In this document: piece by piece, positions 1 through 9,727 of the stretch
Layout of the letters: each line of letters opens with the position of its first letter
Numbering within the stretch: the stretch's first letter is position 1
DNA from: Tuberibacillus sp. Marseille-P3662
Lineage (GTDB): Bacteria > Bacillota > Bacilli > Bacillales > Sporolactobacillaceae
Direction of reading: 5' to 3'
Assembly: GCF_900178005.1 (NCBI RefSeq)
Contig: NZ_FXBS01000006.1
Coordinates: 1,054,001-1,118,000 of the forward strand
Length of the DNA: 64,000 nucleotides
Position numbers and translations under genes: made by a program
Notes under the pieces: model-generated
Database searches by the model: none
Told to the model about the DNA's origin: nothing
The model's input: only the letters and a program-made list of their open reading frames with translations

Positions 1-182
1 AAGCTCATCTGAATTTCACGACAACTACGATCAAGCCGTTCCATATGTTCCTCCATAGCATATAAACGACCTTCATACACACGAATCACTTCATACACAC
101 CATCACCAAATTGATAGCCACGGTCTTCAATATCGACGTGTTCTGCTTCTCTATTTTTAAATGTTTTATTGAGCAAGATCAT
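1..182 (-). CDS. dat: D-amino-acid transaminase, N-terminal part (runs off the window)
   Basis: The first about 60 residues are visible. They contain the class IV (fold type I' branched-chain/D-Ala) aminotransferase motif DRGYQFGDGVYEVIRVYEG. These enzymes use PLP to move an amino group between D-alanine and 2-oxoglutarate, which feeds D-Glu and D-Ala to the cell wall. The ATG at 182 follows a GGGGATGG ribosome site. The catalytic lysine lies outside the window, so activity cannot be judged. 4-amino-4-deoxychorismate lyase is a related alternative, but the N-terminal motif fits Dat/YheM better. Confidence 0.8.
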   Translation of the reverse strand, partial: MILLNKTFKNREAEHVDIEDRGYQFGDGVYEVIRVYEGRLYAMEEHMERLDRSCREIQMS

Positions 183-254
183 ATTACCATCCCCTTTTTA
201 CGCTTAAAAGAAAGTATAAGTTCAACTAAGGCTTGGCGATAATCCAAGCTTTCT

Positions 255-1022
255 TTAAAATCCGAATACTGACATGCCACCATCGACAAATAATGTCTGT
301 CCGGTTATGTAATTGGCACCATCACCAGCTAAAAACACGACCGGACCTACCAAATCCTCTAATTCTCCAACTCGGTTCATGGGCGTTTGCGCGAGAATAT
401 CTTCCAAATACGTTTGATCAGCAAGAAGATGTTCTGTTAATGGGGTCCGGAAATACCAAGGACCGACGGCATTTATATTTATACCATACGGCGACCATTC
501 AAGTGCCAGTGTTTTTGTCATCTGAATCAACGCCGCTTTGGTTGCTCCATAGACAACCCCTGTCCGTAAAGCAACGGTCCCGCCAACTGATGTAATATTA
601 ATAATTTTTCCATAGTTTTGCTGTTTCATGACTTTTGCCGCTTCTTGTGACATCATGAAAGCGCCGTGAAGATTCGTATTCATGATTTTATGCCATTCTT
701 CATCGGTCACGTCAAGTGCCGGAGTACGGATGTTCATGCCAGCGTTATTGATAAGAATATCTAAGCGACCCAACGTCTTAGTCACATGAGCAACCGCTTT
801 TTCAACATCGGAACGTTTCGTTAAGTCACCTTGGAGGGGCAGCGCTTGTGACCCTGATCTTTCTATCAACTTAACGGTTTCATCCAAGTCGGTTTGCGTG
901 CGTGACATCACCGCTACTTTCGCTCCCGCCTCGGCCAATCCGACAGCTAAGGCCTTACCAATGCCTCGTCCCCCACCCGTAACAAGGGCGACACGATCTT
1001 GCAATTGAAAAGATGGTAGCAT
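255..1022 (-). CDS. SDR-family NAD(P)-dependent oxidoreductase
   Basis: Classical short-chain dehydrogenase of 255 residues. It has the cofactor motif TGGGRGIG (15-22), NNAG (92-95) and the catalytic set Ser145, Tyr158 and Lys162 (YGATK). The C-terminal ITGQTLFVDGG is the usual end of the fold. The substrate cannot be read from the sequence. The overall pattern resembles gluconate 5-dehydrogenase and 3-oxoacyl-ACP reductase-type members. It stands alone between dat and a lipase-like gene, with its own ribosome site before 1022. The family is certain and the substrate is unknown. Confidence 0.85.
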   Translation of the reverse strand: MLPSFQLQDRVALVTGGGRGIGKALAVGLAEAGAKVAVMSRTQTDLDETVKLIERSGSQALPLQGDLTKRSDVEKAVAHVTKTLGRLDILINNAGMNIRTPALDVTDEEWHKIMNTNLHGAFMMSQEAAKVMKQQNYGKIINITSVGGTVALRTGVVYGATKAALIQMTKTLALEWSPYGININAVGPWYFRTPLTEHLLADQTYLEDILAQTPMNRVGELEDLVGPVVFLAGDGANYITGQTLFVDGGMSVFGF

Positions 1023-1097
1023 TCTATCACTCCCTCTAGTTGCTTCTCTTCCCTGTTAAAATGATAGGATCTTACTTAACGGAGCAGAGAAGTGATC

Positions 1098-1895
1098 CTA
1101 AGGATTTAAAATAGCTTTCATTAAACGGTCAGCGATGAGCTGATAGCCTTTTTTATTAGGATGAAAATGATCGCTAGACAATAGATCTTTAGAACTTCCC
1201 TTAAATAGATCCTCAGTTTTGATAAACACGGTATTTTGATATAGGTCTAGGATCAACTGACAGGTATGGTTCCACTCTTCCAATATGGATTGAAATGCCG
1301 CATTTGCTTCACCAAAATAGTCCTCAAATGGATTGTATAATCCTATGAAATAAATAGGTGCTTGATGATTCAGCGCCCGTATTTTGACAAGAATTTGGTT
1401 AAATGACTGTCTAAAATCCTGACGCTTGGTTTCAAAGTCTTCAACTTGCAGATCAAGAAACTCCTTTTTAAGAACATTGACTAGATTATTACCGCCGATT
1501 GATAAAAAGATCATATCGGCCTGTTGTAATGCTTCTCTGACATTATCTTTTGGTAAAACGTCCAATAAGTCTTCTGTCGTGTCACCATGAATCGCATAGT
1601 TATTGAATGATAAATCCTGAATCGATGACAGGTCCTTTAGACGCTCCGTACTAATCCCTGCATATCCACCACCTTCTTCATAACCGACACCTTTCGTCAG
1701 CGAGTCACCGATTCCTACAACATTAAGATCCATCTCTTTATTATGTAAATTCGATTGAAACTGATCCAATCTTTGTGTGGACTCAAACAAGTGATTCTCT
1801 CTGGCAATAACTAGAAAAATCATTGCGGATATAAGGATCATAATCACCAATAACGATCCAATGGTTCGCTGTTTCCGTTTGTCTAAAGAAGACAC
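1098..1895 (-). CDS. SGNH/GDSL-family hydrolase with N-terminal membrane anchor (YpmR-like)
   Basis: A 265-residue protein with one N-terminal hydrophobic segment (about 11-31), then an extracellular GDSL esterase domain. Block I is VVGIGDSLTKG with nucleophile Ser65. The GGNN block III gives the oxyanion-hole Asn, and DHFHPN near the C terminus is block V with the catalytic Asp and His. It resembles the B. subtilis YpmR lipase-like proteins. Substrates may be lipid, peptidoglycan O-acetyl groups or other esters. No operon partner is evident. Confidence 0.75.
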   Translation of the reverse strand: MSSLDKRKQRTIGSLLVIMILISAMIFLVIARENHLFESTQRLDQFQSNLHNKEMDLNVVGIGDSLTKGVGYEEGGGYAGISTERLKDLSSIQDLSFNNYAIHGDTTEDLLDVLPKDNVREALQQADMIFLSIGGNNLVNVLKKEFLDLQVEDFETKRQDFRQSFNQILVKIRALNHQAPIYFIGLYNPFEDYFGEANAAFQSILEEWNHTCQLILDLYQNTVFIKTEDLFKGSSKDLLSSDHFHPNKKGYQLIADRLMKAILNP

Positions 1896-1914
1896 CCCCC
1901 TTTTCTTACTTGCC

Positions 1915-2217
1915 TTAACGGATGTGAAAACGCGTAAGATGGTGGATTAAGTTTTCGGCGGTCAATATCCGCATTTGGGTGTCCCCAAGTAAATCGAAAT
2001 GAGGATAATCAGCGTGATGATCAATCCACTCCGGTTTTAACCCGTATTGCTCGCCCCAATCAAGCAATTTCCCTAAATCATTACACCCTACTTTTGTTAC
2101 CGTATGGTGGTCAGGGAATCTTGGGTCATACCAATAATGCGTAATGAAAGCCAACTCACCACGGCTAACCTTGTTTTTCCAGGACATTAATTCCTGACGA
2201 TTGATTCCAAAAGCCAT
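1915..2217 (-). CDS. yneQ: YneQ-like conserved protein
   Basis: A 100-residue soluble protein rich in His, Trp and Tyr, with no recognised catalytic motif. It lies 5 bp downstream of the yneP thioesterase gene on the same strand, as in the B. subtilis yneP-yneQ pair. That synteny is the main reason for the name. Function unknown. Confidence 0.65.
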   Translation of the reverse strand: MAFGINRQELMSWKNKVSRGELAFITHYWYDPRFPDHHTVTKVGCNDLGKLLDWGEQYGLKPEWIDHHADYPHFDLLGDTQMRILTAENLIHHLTRFHIR

Positions 2218-2222
2218 AACGG

Positions 2223-2657
2223 TTACTCCGATGTGGCCATAGCTTGACGATAGGCTGTATCTAAATCGGGGTAATGCTTTTTCATGATCAAAGGCTTAAA
2301 GCTTTCCTTTTTGACACAAATATGTTGCGTCTCTCCTTCAACGCAAATATCATTATTAGGATTAAAGACGCGATAACCATAGGTCACCTTAAGACCATCA
2401 TAAGCTTCAATCCAAGTATGTATGGTGGCTTGTTCGCCATAGATGGCAGGCTTTTTGTAGCGGATGCTGACATCAATGACCGGGGATAGTATCCCGTCTT
2501 TTTCCATTCCCGCATAGTTAAACCCCAACTTTTCGATTAAATCGGTTCTTCCTAATTCAAACCATACTAAATAATTCGCATGATACACAACGCCCATCTG
2601 ATCGGTTTCAGCGTATCTAACTGTAACTGATGTTTCAGATACAAACATATTGATCAT
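2223..2657 (-). CDS. yneP: Acyl-CoA thioesterase, hot-dog fold (YneP)
   Basis: A 144-residue single hot-dog domain of the YbgC/4-hydroxybenzoyl-CoA thioesterase type. The signature VRYAETDQMGVVYHANYLVWFE has the catalytic Asp and the HANY motif at about 15-30. These enzymes hydrolyse acyl-CoA thioesters in the cytosol. It forms a two-gene unit with yneQ (gap 5 bp). The real start may be Met4 (MFVSETSVTV), since both Met codons are near the ribosome site. Confidence 0.85.
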   Translation of the reverse strand: MINMFVSETSVTVRYAETDQMGVVYHANYLVWFELGRTDLIEKLGFNYAGMEKDGILSPVIDVSIRYKKPAIYGEQATIHTWIEAYDGLKVTYGYRVFNPNNDICVEGETQHICVKKESFKPLIMKKHYPDLDTAYRQAMATSE

Positions 2658-2732
2658 CCTTGCTTCAATAATATAAAGTCATAGTCTTATTTTATCATAA
2701 GTAAGATGGATCAATTAATCCAAAAAAAAATA

Positions 2733-2764
2733 AAACAACGGAAGGTTTCCGCTGTTTTATTGAA
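2733..2764 (-). terminator. Rho-independent terminator after the FbpB-like gene
   Basis: On the minus strand a 12-bp stem (AAAACAGCGGAA pairing with TTCCGTTGTTTT) is followed by T-rich sequence. The stem overlaps the stop codon of the small gene just upstream and separates it from yneP. Confidence 0.8.
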
Positions 2765-2888
2765 TCGTCTTTTTCGAGTGCTTCTTTTCAATGCGATCTT
2801 CAATTTTGGTCATCACCGAATCATCTTTTAAAATTTCAGACTTATTTTGTGAAACAAGATCTTTAAATGAAAAGCGTCGTCTACTCAT
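2757..2888 (-). CDS. FbpB-type small basic protein
   Basis: A 43-residue basic protein beginning MSRRRFSFKDLVSQNK. It matches the short Arg-rich start plus the F-[ST]-F-x-[DE]-LV-x-x-N-K pattern of the Bacillus FbpB family. In B. subtilis that family acts in the Fur/FsrA iron-sparing response. The start at 2888 is chosen because AAAGGACGGTGATAGG precedes it. A longer reading from further upstream would add a non-homologous hydrophobic leader. I saw no clear Fur box upstream, so iron control is inference only. Confidence 0.6.
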   Translation of the reverse strand: MSRRRFSFKDLVSQNKSEILKDDSVMTKIEDRIEKKHSKKTIQ

Positions 2889-2965
2889 CCTATCACCGTC
2901 CTTTACTCCATTATATAGTATTAATATTGACAAAAGGTGAATCATTTATTACAAAAGTTTGAATA

Positions 2966-3523
2966 TTATTGATGAATTTCTTCCCATTCCCGTTTTAGAA
3001 TACGGAAGATGTCCAAATCAACGTAACGCTCGCCCCATCGTTCCCATTCCTGTAATGTTCCTTCTTTTGTCAATGGGGCATATTTTAATAAAGCTTGCGC
3101 AGCGATATTATCCTTAATCATCATAGCTGTGATACGATTTAATCTTAATTGGTGAAAGCCAGCATTTAATAATCCCCTTAACGCTTCTTTGCCAATCCCT
3201 TTTTGCCAGTGTTTCCGCAATAATTCACCGCCGATCTCGGCCTTATTGGCCGACCAATCGATTTTATGAAAGCCGCCTGTACCATAGAAAGCATCGGTAT
3301 CTAAGTCCGTAATCGCCCAACGTATGGCAGATGGAAACGGTTGATATAAGCGATATTGGCGAATAAAATCATCGGCTTCAAATGTATTACCCATAATGGC
3401 ACCACCGTCAAACATCATTGTATAAGGATCTGAAAATAATCGGTAAACATCTTCAGCATCTTTAGGATGAAGTCTGCGAAAAAACAATCGTTTTGTTGAA
3501 AATTCCGGAAATCGATGCGCCAT
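2966..3523 (-). CDS. GNAT-family N-acetyltransferase (RimJ/RimL type)
   Basis: A 185-residue protein with the RimJ/RimL-like layout. It opens with STKRLFFRRLHPKDAEDVYRLF, and its acetyl-CoA loop region is around HWQKGIGKEALRGLL. It ends with NRITAMMIKDNIAAQALL, the usual second substrate loop. Probably acetylates a protein N terminus or a small amine. The start at 3523 has AAAAGGGGGG before it. The upstream in-frame extension reads through a non-conserved stretch and is unlikely. Confidence 0.75.
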   Translation of the reverse strand: MAHRFPEFSTKRLFFRRLHPKDAEDVYRLFSDPYTMMFDGGAIMGNTFEADDFIRQYRLYQPFPSAIRWAITDLDTDAFYGTGGFHKIDWSANKAEIGGELLRKHWQKGIGKEALRGLLNAGFHQLRLNRITAMMIKDNIAAQALLKYAPLTKEGTLQEWERWGERYVDLDIFRILKREWEEIHQ

Positions 3524-3641
3524 CAACGGTCCCCCCTTTTCGTAAACTCCGTTATATTCTATTGAAGGGCGAAATGATTTGTTCCTAGAACGAAAAATCT
3601 CCGTTGCAGGCCAACGGAGAAAGCATGGAATGAACCAAGTA

Positions 3642-3944
3642 TTATTCAATGTAATAATAGTACATATCTTTGCAGGCGGCGATTAATGCCTCTTTGGCTT
3701 TTCCGTGATAGCTTGAAGCGATCATATCAATGACCGGTTCAAGTCCTTCTTTTAAAGACAATCCTTTCAACAGCTGATTGAAGTAGTTGTGGGCATGGCT
3801 CGTTAACAAAGTACATGATGCTTCTAAAATCACACCATATTGGCTGTCAACTTCAGCCGTGACCGTTAGCGTCTCGTACACATCTCGGGCGGCCATCCCC
3901 TTAGGCAGTTTGGCATGGCCAGCTAGCATCAGTGTTTGTCCCAT
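3642..3944 (-). CDS. DUF3870 family protein
   Basis: A 100-residue protein opening with GQTLMLAGHAKLPKGMAARDVYETL, which I recognise as DUF3870. Function unknown. It starts 5 bp after the ThDP-enzyme gene and has its own AAGGAG site, so it is the last member of the aminotransferase-decarboxylase operon. It may support that pathway. Its distal acidic/Tyr-rich end is of no known meaning. Confidence 0.7.
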   Translation of the reverse strand: MGQTLMLAGHAKLPKGMAARDVYETLTVTAEVDSQYGVILEASCTLLTSHAHNYFNQLLKGLSLKEGLEPVIDMIASSYHGKAKEALIAACKDMYYYYIE

Positions 3945-3948
3945 AGTG

Positions 3949-5625
3949 TCACTCCTTGCGAGCAGAGTCTTCACGAATTGATGATATCGTTGACGTGATG
4001 GATATATTGTCGGGATCAGTCATGATCTCAATTAAGGTCGGTTGATGTGATTGTGACAATGCGGTCAGCAGCGCTTCTCGGAAAGCACCGTTAGATGTCA
4101 CCTTATGCGCCTGCCAGCCAATAGTACCCGCTAGACCGGTATAATTAACATCACTTAGTGACGTTCCAATCACACGTTCTGGAAAATGTTTTTCCTGGTG
4201 CATGCGAATCGTTCCATACATGGCGTTGTTAAAGACGAGTGCGATAATCGGAATGTTTTCCCTAAGGGCGGTTTCCATCTCTTGCATGGTCATCATAAAC
4301 CCGCCATCCCCCGATAATGACACAACTGTCCGATCGGCTTGGCTTAATTTGGCACCAAGAGCCGCTGGTAACCCATAACCCATAGCTCCGGATGTCGATC
4401 CAATATAGGTGTTCGGCTGCTTGAAACGATAAAAGGCGTGCAGCCATCCAGCAAAATTGCCAGCATCATTAGTAATGATGGCATCATCCGGAAGGTATTG
4501 CTGTAATTGTTGCGTTATAATGTTCAAATCACAATAGTTCGCGCTTGGCTCATCACCCGATTCTGGTAATAAAGAGACTTGTTCATAGGCCGAATGGCAT
4601 GATTCAAGCCATGATTGCCATGGAGCATGGATATGGCCTGTCATCTCTTGAATCAACGATTCTAAGCCTTTTTTGGCATCGGTAAGGACAACGACTTCGG
4701 GTGCATAGACTTTATGAATCACATCGGGTTCTATATCCATATGAATCAGACGTTGATCCGATCGAATCAGTGAATAATCCTGCGTTGTGACTTCAGATAG
4801 CCGCGTACCTAAAGCCAAAATCACATCAGCGTTCTGCACCGTTTTCACTATATTAGAATGGGTACCAAGTCCCAAGTGTCCAGCATAGTTCTGATGATCA
4901 TTCGGGAACACATCATGTCTGCGGAAAGCTGTGAGCACGGGGATATGAAACTGATCCGAGAAGTTAAGTAGCGCTTGCTCGGCACCTGCCATTTTAATAC
5001 CTCCGCCTGCAATAACAACCGGGCGCTTGGCGGCACGCAGTTGATCGCAAGCGGCTGTAATGGCTGCATCATCCGGTGAAGGAATGGCTACAGGCATTGA
5101 TCGCCTTTCTGTGAAGGTGATATCACCTTTTAGAACATCTTCTGGAAGTGACACGACTACTGGACCAGGACGACCGCTCTTGGCAGTGAAGAAAGCCCGT
5201 CGTAGTAACTCAGGAACACGTTTGGGGTCACGGACTTCTACCGACCATTTAGAAATAGGTGCAAAAAAACGGTCTAAATCCACTTCCTGGAAGCCTTCCC
5301 TGCCCCGAAAACTGCTGTGCACCTGTCCAAGTAACACAACCATGGGTGTAGAATCTTGGTAAGCTGTGTGCACACCAATTGATAAATTACACGCTCCAAC
5401 GCCCCGTGTTGCCATAACAACTCCAGGTTTCCCCTCATTTTTGGCATAAGCATCGGCCATAAATGCAGCGCCGCTTTCATGGCGGGTTGAAATCAATCGT
5501 ATCGCATCATGCTGATACAAAGCATCGAGCAAAGGTAAATAGCTCTCCCCGGGGACACAAAAAGTGTTCCTAATTCCCTCTTCTTCTAATATTTTGACAA
5601 TGGATGTCGCACTATTGATGAGCAA
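3949..5625 (-). CDS. ThDP-dependent decarboxylase / acetolactate-synthase-like enzyme
   Basis: About 558 residues with the three domains of the acetolactate synthase/benzoylformate decarboxylase superfamily. The N-terminal PYR domain carries the catalytic Glu in TRHESGAAFMADAYAK, followed by a central Rossmann-like domain. The C-terminal PP domain has GDGGFMMTMQEM...NNAMYG for ThDP-Mg binding. I chose TTG at 5625, with GGAGG 8 bp upstream, over a long upstream extension that would overlap the preceding gene. It is coupled to an aminotransferase beside a lysine dehydrogenase, so I infer decarboxylation of 2-oxoadipate to glutarate semialdehyde. The family is sure and the substrate inferred. 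Confidence 0.75.
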   Translation of the reverse strand: MLINSATSIVKILEEEGIRNTFCVPGESYLPLLDALYQHDAIRLISTRHESGAAFMADAYAKNEGKPGVVMATRGVGACNLSIGVHTAYQDSTPMVVLLGQVHSSFRGREGFQEVDLDRFFAPISKWSVEVRDPKRVPELLRRAFFTAKSGRPGPVVVSLPEDVLKGDITFTERRSMPVAIPSPDDAAITAACDQLRAAKRPVVIAGGGIKMAGAEQALLNFSDQFHIPVLTAFRRHDVFPNDHQNYAGHLGLGTHSNIVKTVQNADVILALGTRLSEVTTQDYSLIRSDQRLIHMDIEPDVIHKVYAPEVVVLTDAKKGLESLIQEMTGHIHAPWQSWLESCHSAYEQVSLLPESGDEPSANYCDLNIITQQLQQYLPDDAIITNDAGNFAGWLHAFYRFKQPNTYIGSTSGAMGYGLPAALGAKLSQADRTVVSLSGDGGFMMTMQEMETALRENIPIIALVFNNAMYGTIRMHQEKHFPERVIGTSLSDVNYTGLAGTIGWQAHKVTSNGAFREALLTALSQSHQPTLIEIMTDPDNISITSTISSIREDSARKE

Positions 5626-5638
5626 GGTCGTCACCCTC

Positions 5639-6802
5639 CTATAAATAGACTTGCATGCGCCTAACTGCTTCTCGCAAAAGATGCTCAGGAACAGACAGAG
5701 ACATCCGAAAGTACCCCTCGCCATAGGTTCCGAATGCAACACCTGGCGTGACTACGACACCGGCTTCCTCCATCATGACTTCACTAAACCCGGCTGACGT
5801 ATAGCCCTCTGGAACCCGTGCCCAAATAAAGATACTTCCCTTAGGTTTGCCAGCGTCAATGCCGATTTTCCTTAGACCTTCAATCAAAACATCGGCTCTT
5901 TGACTATATATATCATTACGATCATTTAGTGCCGATAAATCACTCGTCAATGCGGTTGCCGCCGCTTTTTGAATCGGTAAGAACTGTGAGGAGTCAAGGT
6001 TGCTTTTAACTGTTTTTAAAGTATTGATCAAATCGGCGTTACCGACAATATAACCGATTCGCCAACCGGTCATATTAAATCCCTTAGATAACGAACCAAA
6101 TTCGACTACAGCGTCTTTTGCTCCATCTACTTGAAGAATACTAGGTGCCTGATACCCGTCATAAGTCACAAGATTATACGCCGAGTCATGAGCGAGAATG
6201 ACATTTCTTTGCCTAAAAAACCGAACCGCATGAGCAAAAAAGTCCAAATCAACGGTTGCTCCTGTTGGATTTCCAGGATAATTTAAGAAAGCCAGTTTAA
6301 CAGCTTTATAATTTTCCTCAGAAAGCTCAGCAAAATCAGGCTGGAATTCAAGGTCAGGCTTTAATGGCATTGAACGAACCTTGCCTCCTGCTAGATGGGT
6401 AGCCATTCGGTAAACCGGATAGCTCGGATCTGGAATCATCACCTCATCCCCACGATCAATCATAGAAAAAACGAAGTGTGCGACTCCCTCTTTTGATCCA
6501 ATAAGAGCGAGTACTTCTGAATCGGGATCTAAATGAACGTGGAATTTTTTCTGATAAAAATCGGCGACCGCTTCTCTAAATTCCAAACATCCAGAGAAAC
6601 CAGAGTATTTGTGATTTCCGGGCTGATCCAGTTCTTGTACTAGACGTTCCTTAATAAAGTCCGGCGTTGGCAAGTCGGGATCACCGATGCCCAAATCAAG
6701 CAAGTCATGGCCAGTTGCTTTTAGACGTTGTTTTTTACCATTAATCTTATCGAATAAATACGGTGGTAATTCATCCATGCGATCGGCAGTTTTGATATTC
6801 AT
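5639..6802 (-). CDS. PLP-dependent class I/II aminotransferase (LL-DAP aminotransferase-like)
   Basis: 387 residues of fold type I. The N-terminal LDLGIGDPDLPTP is typical of DapL/PatA-like enzymes. NYPGNPTG contacts the substrate and PLP, and the Schiff-base lysine lies in GSLSKGFNMTGWRIGY. The start at 6802 (GAGGTGGTGACGCT before ATG) suits the family. The divergent lysine dehydrogenase genes make 2-aminoadipate to 2-oxoadipate the best-fitting reaction, which is inference. The gene is followed after 13 bp by the ThDP enzyme. Confidence 0.75.
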   Translation of the reverse strand: MNIKTADRMDELPPYLFDKINGKKQRLKATGHDLLDLGIGDPDLPTPDFIKERLVQELDQPGNHKYSGFSGCLEFREAVADFYQKKFHVHLDPDSEVLALIGSKEGVAHFVFSMIDRGDEVMIPDPSYPVYRMATHLAGGKVRSMPLKPDLEFQPDFAELSEENYKAVKLAFLNYPGNPTGATVDLDFFAHAVRFFRQRNVILAHDSAYNLVTYDGYQAPSILQVDGAKDAVVEFGSLSKGFNMTGWRIGYIVGNADLINTLKTVKSNLDSSQFLPIQKAAATALTSDLSALNDRNDIYSQRADVLIEGLRKIGIDAGKPKGSIFIWARVPEGYTSAGFSEVMMEEAGVVVTPGVAFGTYGEGYFRMSLSVPEHLLREAVRRMQVYL

Positions 6803-6990
6803 AGCGTCACCACCTCGTTTCAATATATAAAATGACATTTTAATAATTGCACTATTTTCTATATTTATGCCTAGTTTAATTGAAAATGACCCGCCGAACA
6901 ACATTTTATTTGTCAAGTTCTATTTCACCCAATGAAACATATAGTTGTTTGTAGGCTTTGACTAAATGATCGTTTGATAGGAGGATTTGT
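6803..6990. promoter_or_regulatory. Divergent promoter region of the lysine-degradation cluster
   Basis: The 188 bp between the divergent aminotransferase and aldehyde dehydrogenase genes is AT-rich. It contains the inverted repeat TTTCA-CCCAA-TGAAA (6923-6937) and a second TTTCA at about 6817. These are candidate operators for the IclR regulator encoded nearby. The assignment is inferred from position and dyad symmetry only. Confidence 0.4.
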
Positions 6991-8484
6991 ATGGTAACCG
7001 CTACACCCCAATATCTCAACTATATTAATGGGACTTGGAAACCGGCTCGTCTTGGTTCCTTTGTTGTCAACACCAATCCCGCAACAGGAGAAACCTTAGG
7101 ACACGTGACCGTTTCGTCTGCACAAGAAGTCAGTGAAGCCGTGGGAGCTGCTAAAGACGCCCAAGTATCTTGGTGTAAAGTCCCTGCTCCCGTTCGCGGG
7201 GAGTATTTATATAAAATTGGTGAACTACTAAAACAACGGAAAGAACATCTGGCTCGAACATTGACAAGCGAAATGGGAAAAGTGATTGATGAAGCGCGGG
7301 GGGAGGTTCAAGAAGCCATTGATATGGCGTTTTTCATGGGCGGTGAGGGCCGACGTCTTGTCGGGCAAACCGTTCCTTCAGAACTTCCGAATAAGCATGC
7401 CATGAGCTTACGGGAGCCCGTTGGTGTCGCTGGTTTAATCACGCCATGGAATTTCCCCATTGCGATCGCCAGTTGGAAGACGTTGCCGGCGATTGTTAGT
7501 GGGAATACAGTTGTATGGAAGCCAGCTTCCGATACACCTGCCCTAGCTTATGAATTTGTAAAAATATTTGAAGAAGCAGGTCTACCAAAGGGTGTCGTCA
7601 ATCTCGTCTATGGTTCTGGCGGAACAGTAGGTGAAGCTATGGTTGAACATCCCGATATCGATATCATTTCCTTTACTGGTTCCAGTGACACCGGCAGTCA
7701 AATTAACGCTCGTGCCGGTGAATTGTTCAAACGCGTATCTCTTGAGATGGGTGGTAAAAACGCGATTATTGTAATGAATGATGCCGATCTTGATCTTGCG
7801 GTTGACGGGATTATTTGGAGTGCTTATGGTACGACAGGCCAGCGTTGTACAGCATGTAGCCGCTTAATTGTCCATAAAAATGTGAAAGCTGCTATAGAAG
7901 AACGACTACTCGAGCGTATTAACCAGTTAACTTTAGGTGATGGCCTTGATGAAGCAGTAGACATTGGTCCTGTCGTGAATAGCGAAGCTTTACAACACAT
8001 TAATGCTTATATGAACGTTGCCAAGAAAGACGGGGCAACCTTGCTTTGTGGCGGACATATTACAAGGGAAGGACCATTAGCGAATGGCCATTATTTCAAG
8101 CCTACCCTTTTCACTGATGTCACAAATGATATGCGTATCGCCCATGAAGAGATCTTCGGTCCCGTTTTATCTCTTATCCCGGTTAATGACCTTGATGAGG
8201 CGATTCAAGTCAATAATTCCGTCGATTATGGTCTCTCAAGTGCTATTTATACGAATGACACCAATAAGACGTTTAAAGCCATGCACGAGCTTAATTCCGG
8301 TCTTGTCTACATCAATGCCGGAACGATTGGTGCGGAAATCCATCTGCCATTTGGCGGGACAAAGGCAACTGGCAATGGTCATCGTGATTCCGGCATTGCC
8401 GCTTTAGATGTATTCGCTGAATGGAAAAGTGTATATATTGATTACAGTCAAAAACTGCAGCGTGCCCAAATCGATAACAACTAA
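6991..8484 (+). CDS. Aldehyde dehydrogenase (probable 2-aminoadipate semialdehyde dehydrogenase)
   Basis: 497 residues with a full ALDH active site: Asn154 in TPWNFP, Lys177 in VVWKPAS, Glu252 in LEMGGK and the catalytic Cys286 in [13 protein letters not shown](P)-dependent oxidation of an aldehyde to the acid. Its stop is 11 bp before the lysine 6-dehydrogenase gene. The natural substrate is therefore probably 2-aminoadipate 6-semialdehyde, and possibly also glutarate semialdehyde made later in the pathway. AGGAGG precedes the ATG. Confidence 0.8.
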   Translation: MVTATPQYLNYINGTWKPARLGSFVVNTNPATGETLGHVTVSSAQEVSEAVGAAKDAQVSWCKVPAPVRGEYLYKIGELLKQRKEHLARTLTSEMGKVIDEARGEVQEAIDMAFFMGGEGRRLVGQTVPSELPNKHAMSLREPVGVAGLITPWNFPIAIASWKTLPAIVSGNTVVWKPASDTPALAYEFVKIFEEAGLPKGVVNLVYGSGGTVGEAMVEHPDIDIISFTGSSDTGSQINARAGELFKRVSLEMGGKNAIIVMNDADLDLAVDGIIWSAYGTTGQRCTACSRLIVHKNVKAAIEERLLERINQLTLGDGLDEAVDIGPVVNSEALQHINAYMNVAKKDGATLLCGGHITREGPLANGHYFKPTLFTDVTNDMRIAHEEIFGPVLSLIPVNDLDEAIQVNNSVDYGLSSAIYTNDTNKTFKAMHELNSGLVYINAGTIGAEIHLPFGGTKATGNGHRDSGIAALDVFAEWKSVYIDYSQKLQRAQIDNN

Positions 8485-8495
8485 GGGGGGTTCTC

Positions 8496-9674
8496 ATGAT
8501 GAAAGTGGCTGTATTAGGATCGGGTCTTATGGGAAAAGAGGCGGCTCGGGATCTTATTGATAGTGACGGTGTTGAAAGTGTTGTCCTTGCTGATATCGAT
8601 CTAGATAAAACCAAAGAGGTTTGCCGCTCACTTAGCAGTTCCAAACTTAGCGCGGCTAAAATCAATGCGAAAGATGATGTAGCGCTTGCTGATTTTATGA
8701 AAGATTTTGATGTCGTTATTAACGCCCTATTCTATACATTTAATGAGACTGTTGCGAAGACAGCCATTAAGGTAGGTGTCAATGCCTGTGATCTGGGTGG
8801 TCATATCGGCCATGCTACTGACCATGTTTTGGCCATGCATGATGAAGCGCAAGCTGCTGGTGTCACTCTTATACCCGATCTGGGTGTTGCACCGGGAATG
8901 ATTAATATATTATCCGGTTACGGGTATCAGCAACTTGATACGACTGAAACGATCAAACTAATGGTCGGCGGCATTCCTGTTCAGCCGGAACCACCATTTG
9001 AGTATAATCACGTATTCTCCATGGAGGGTGTGTTTGATCATTATACTGACCCCGCACTCATCATCCGTGATGGCAAAAAGTCGGAAGTCCCTTCACTTAC
9101 TGAAATCGAAACAGTCCATTTTGCCCGCTTCGGCCCACTTGAGGCCTTTCATACATCGGGAGGAACGTCAACATTGTCGACGTCCTACCCTGATGTGAAA
9201 AACCTTGAATATAAAACAATTCGTTACCCCGGTCATGCCGAGAAGTTTCGACTGCTCGTTGACCTTGGTTTGACTAGGCGTGATCATATGGTGGATGTTG
9301 GTGATCAACAAGTTAATACGAGAGATGTACTGCTCGAAGTGCTTGATCCGATTGTAGAACTTGGTGATAAAGATGATGTCGTCTTATTACGTATCCTCGT
9401 TTCAGGCTATAAGAATGGGAAACCACAAACCTATCAATATGAAATGACAACCTTTAATGATCCAACGAATCATGTGACAGCTATGGCACGGTCGACGGCC
9501 TATACTATTTCTGCTGTTGCGCAAATGCTCGGGAATGAAACGATTGATAAGAAAGGAGTCTACCCGCCTGAGCAGATTGTTCCTGGTAAGACTTACATTG
9601 ACGCAATGCGAAGCCGCGACGTCCATATTCATGAAACGGTCAAAGCAGAAAAGATGTGCATCCGCCCACAATAA
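8496..9674 (+). CDS. L-lysine 6-dehydrogenase
   Basis: 392 residues of the saccharopine-dehydrogenase superfamily. An N-terminal Rossmann motif [17 protein letters not shown] is followed by the conserved run [17 protein letters not shown] and [11 protein letters not shown]. As I remember it, the Geobacillus stearothermophilus lysine 6-dehydrogenase (EC 1.4.1.18) carries nearly the same motifs along its whole length. The enzyme deaminates the epsilon carbon of lysine with NAD, giving 2-aminoadipate semialdehyde/piperideine-6-carboxylate. Either of two adjacent ATG codons (8496, 8499) could start it. It is co-transcribed with the aldehyde dehydrogenase. Confidence 0.8.
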   Translation: MMKVAVLGSGLMGKEAARDLIDSDGVESVVLADIDLDKTKEVCRSLSSSKLSAAKINAKDDVALADFMKDFDVVINALFYTFNETVAKTAIKVGVNACDLGGHIGHATDHVLAMHDEAQAAGVTLIPDLGVAPGMINILSGYGYQQLDTTETIKLMVGGIPVQPEPPFEYNHVFSMEGVFDHYTDPALIIRDGKKSEVPSLTEIETVHFARFGPLEAFHTSGGTSTLSTSYPDVKNLEYKTIRYPGHAEKFRLLVDLGLTRRDHMVDVGDQQVNTRDVLLEVLDPIVELGDKDDVVLLRILVSGYKNGKPQTYQYEMTTFNDPTNHVTAMARSTAYTISAVAQMLGNETIDKKGVYPPEQIVPGKTYIDAMRSRDVHIHETVKAEKMCIRPQ

Positions 9675-9727
9675 TGATCGACGCCCCCGGCCACGCTGGG
9701 GGCATTTGCCAGAAAGGATGATGAGGC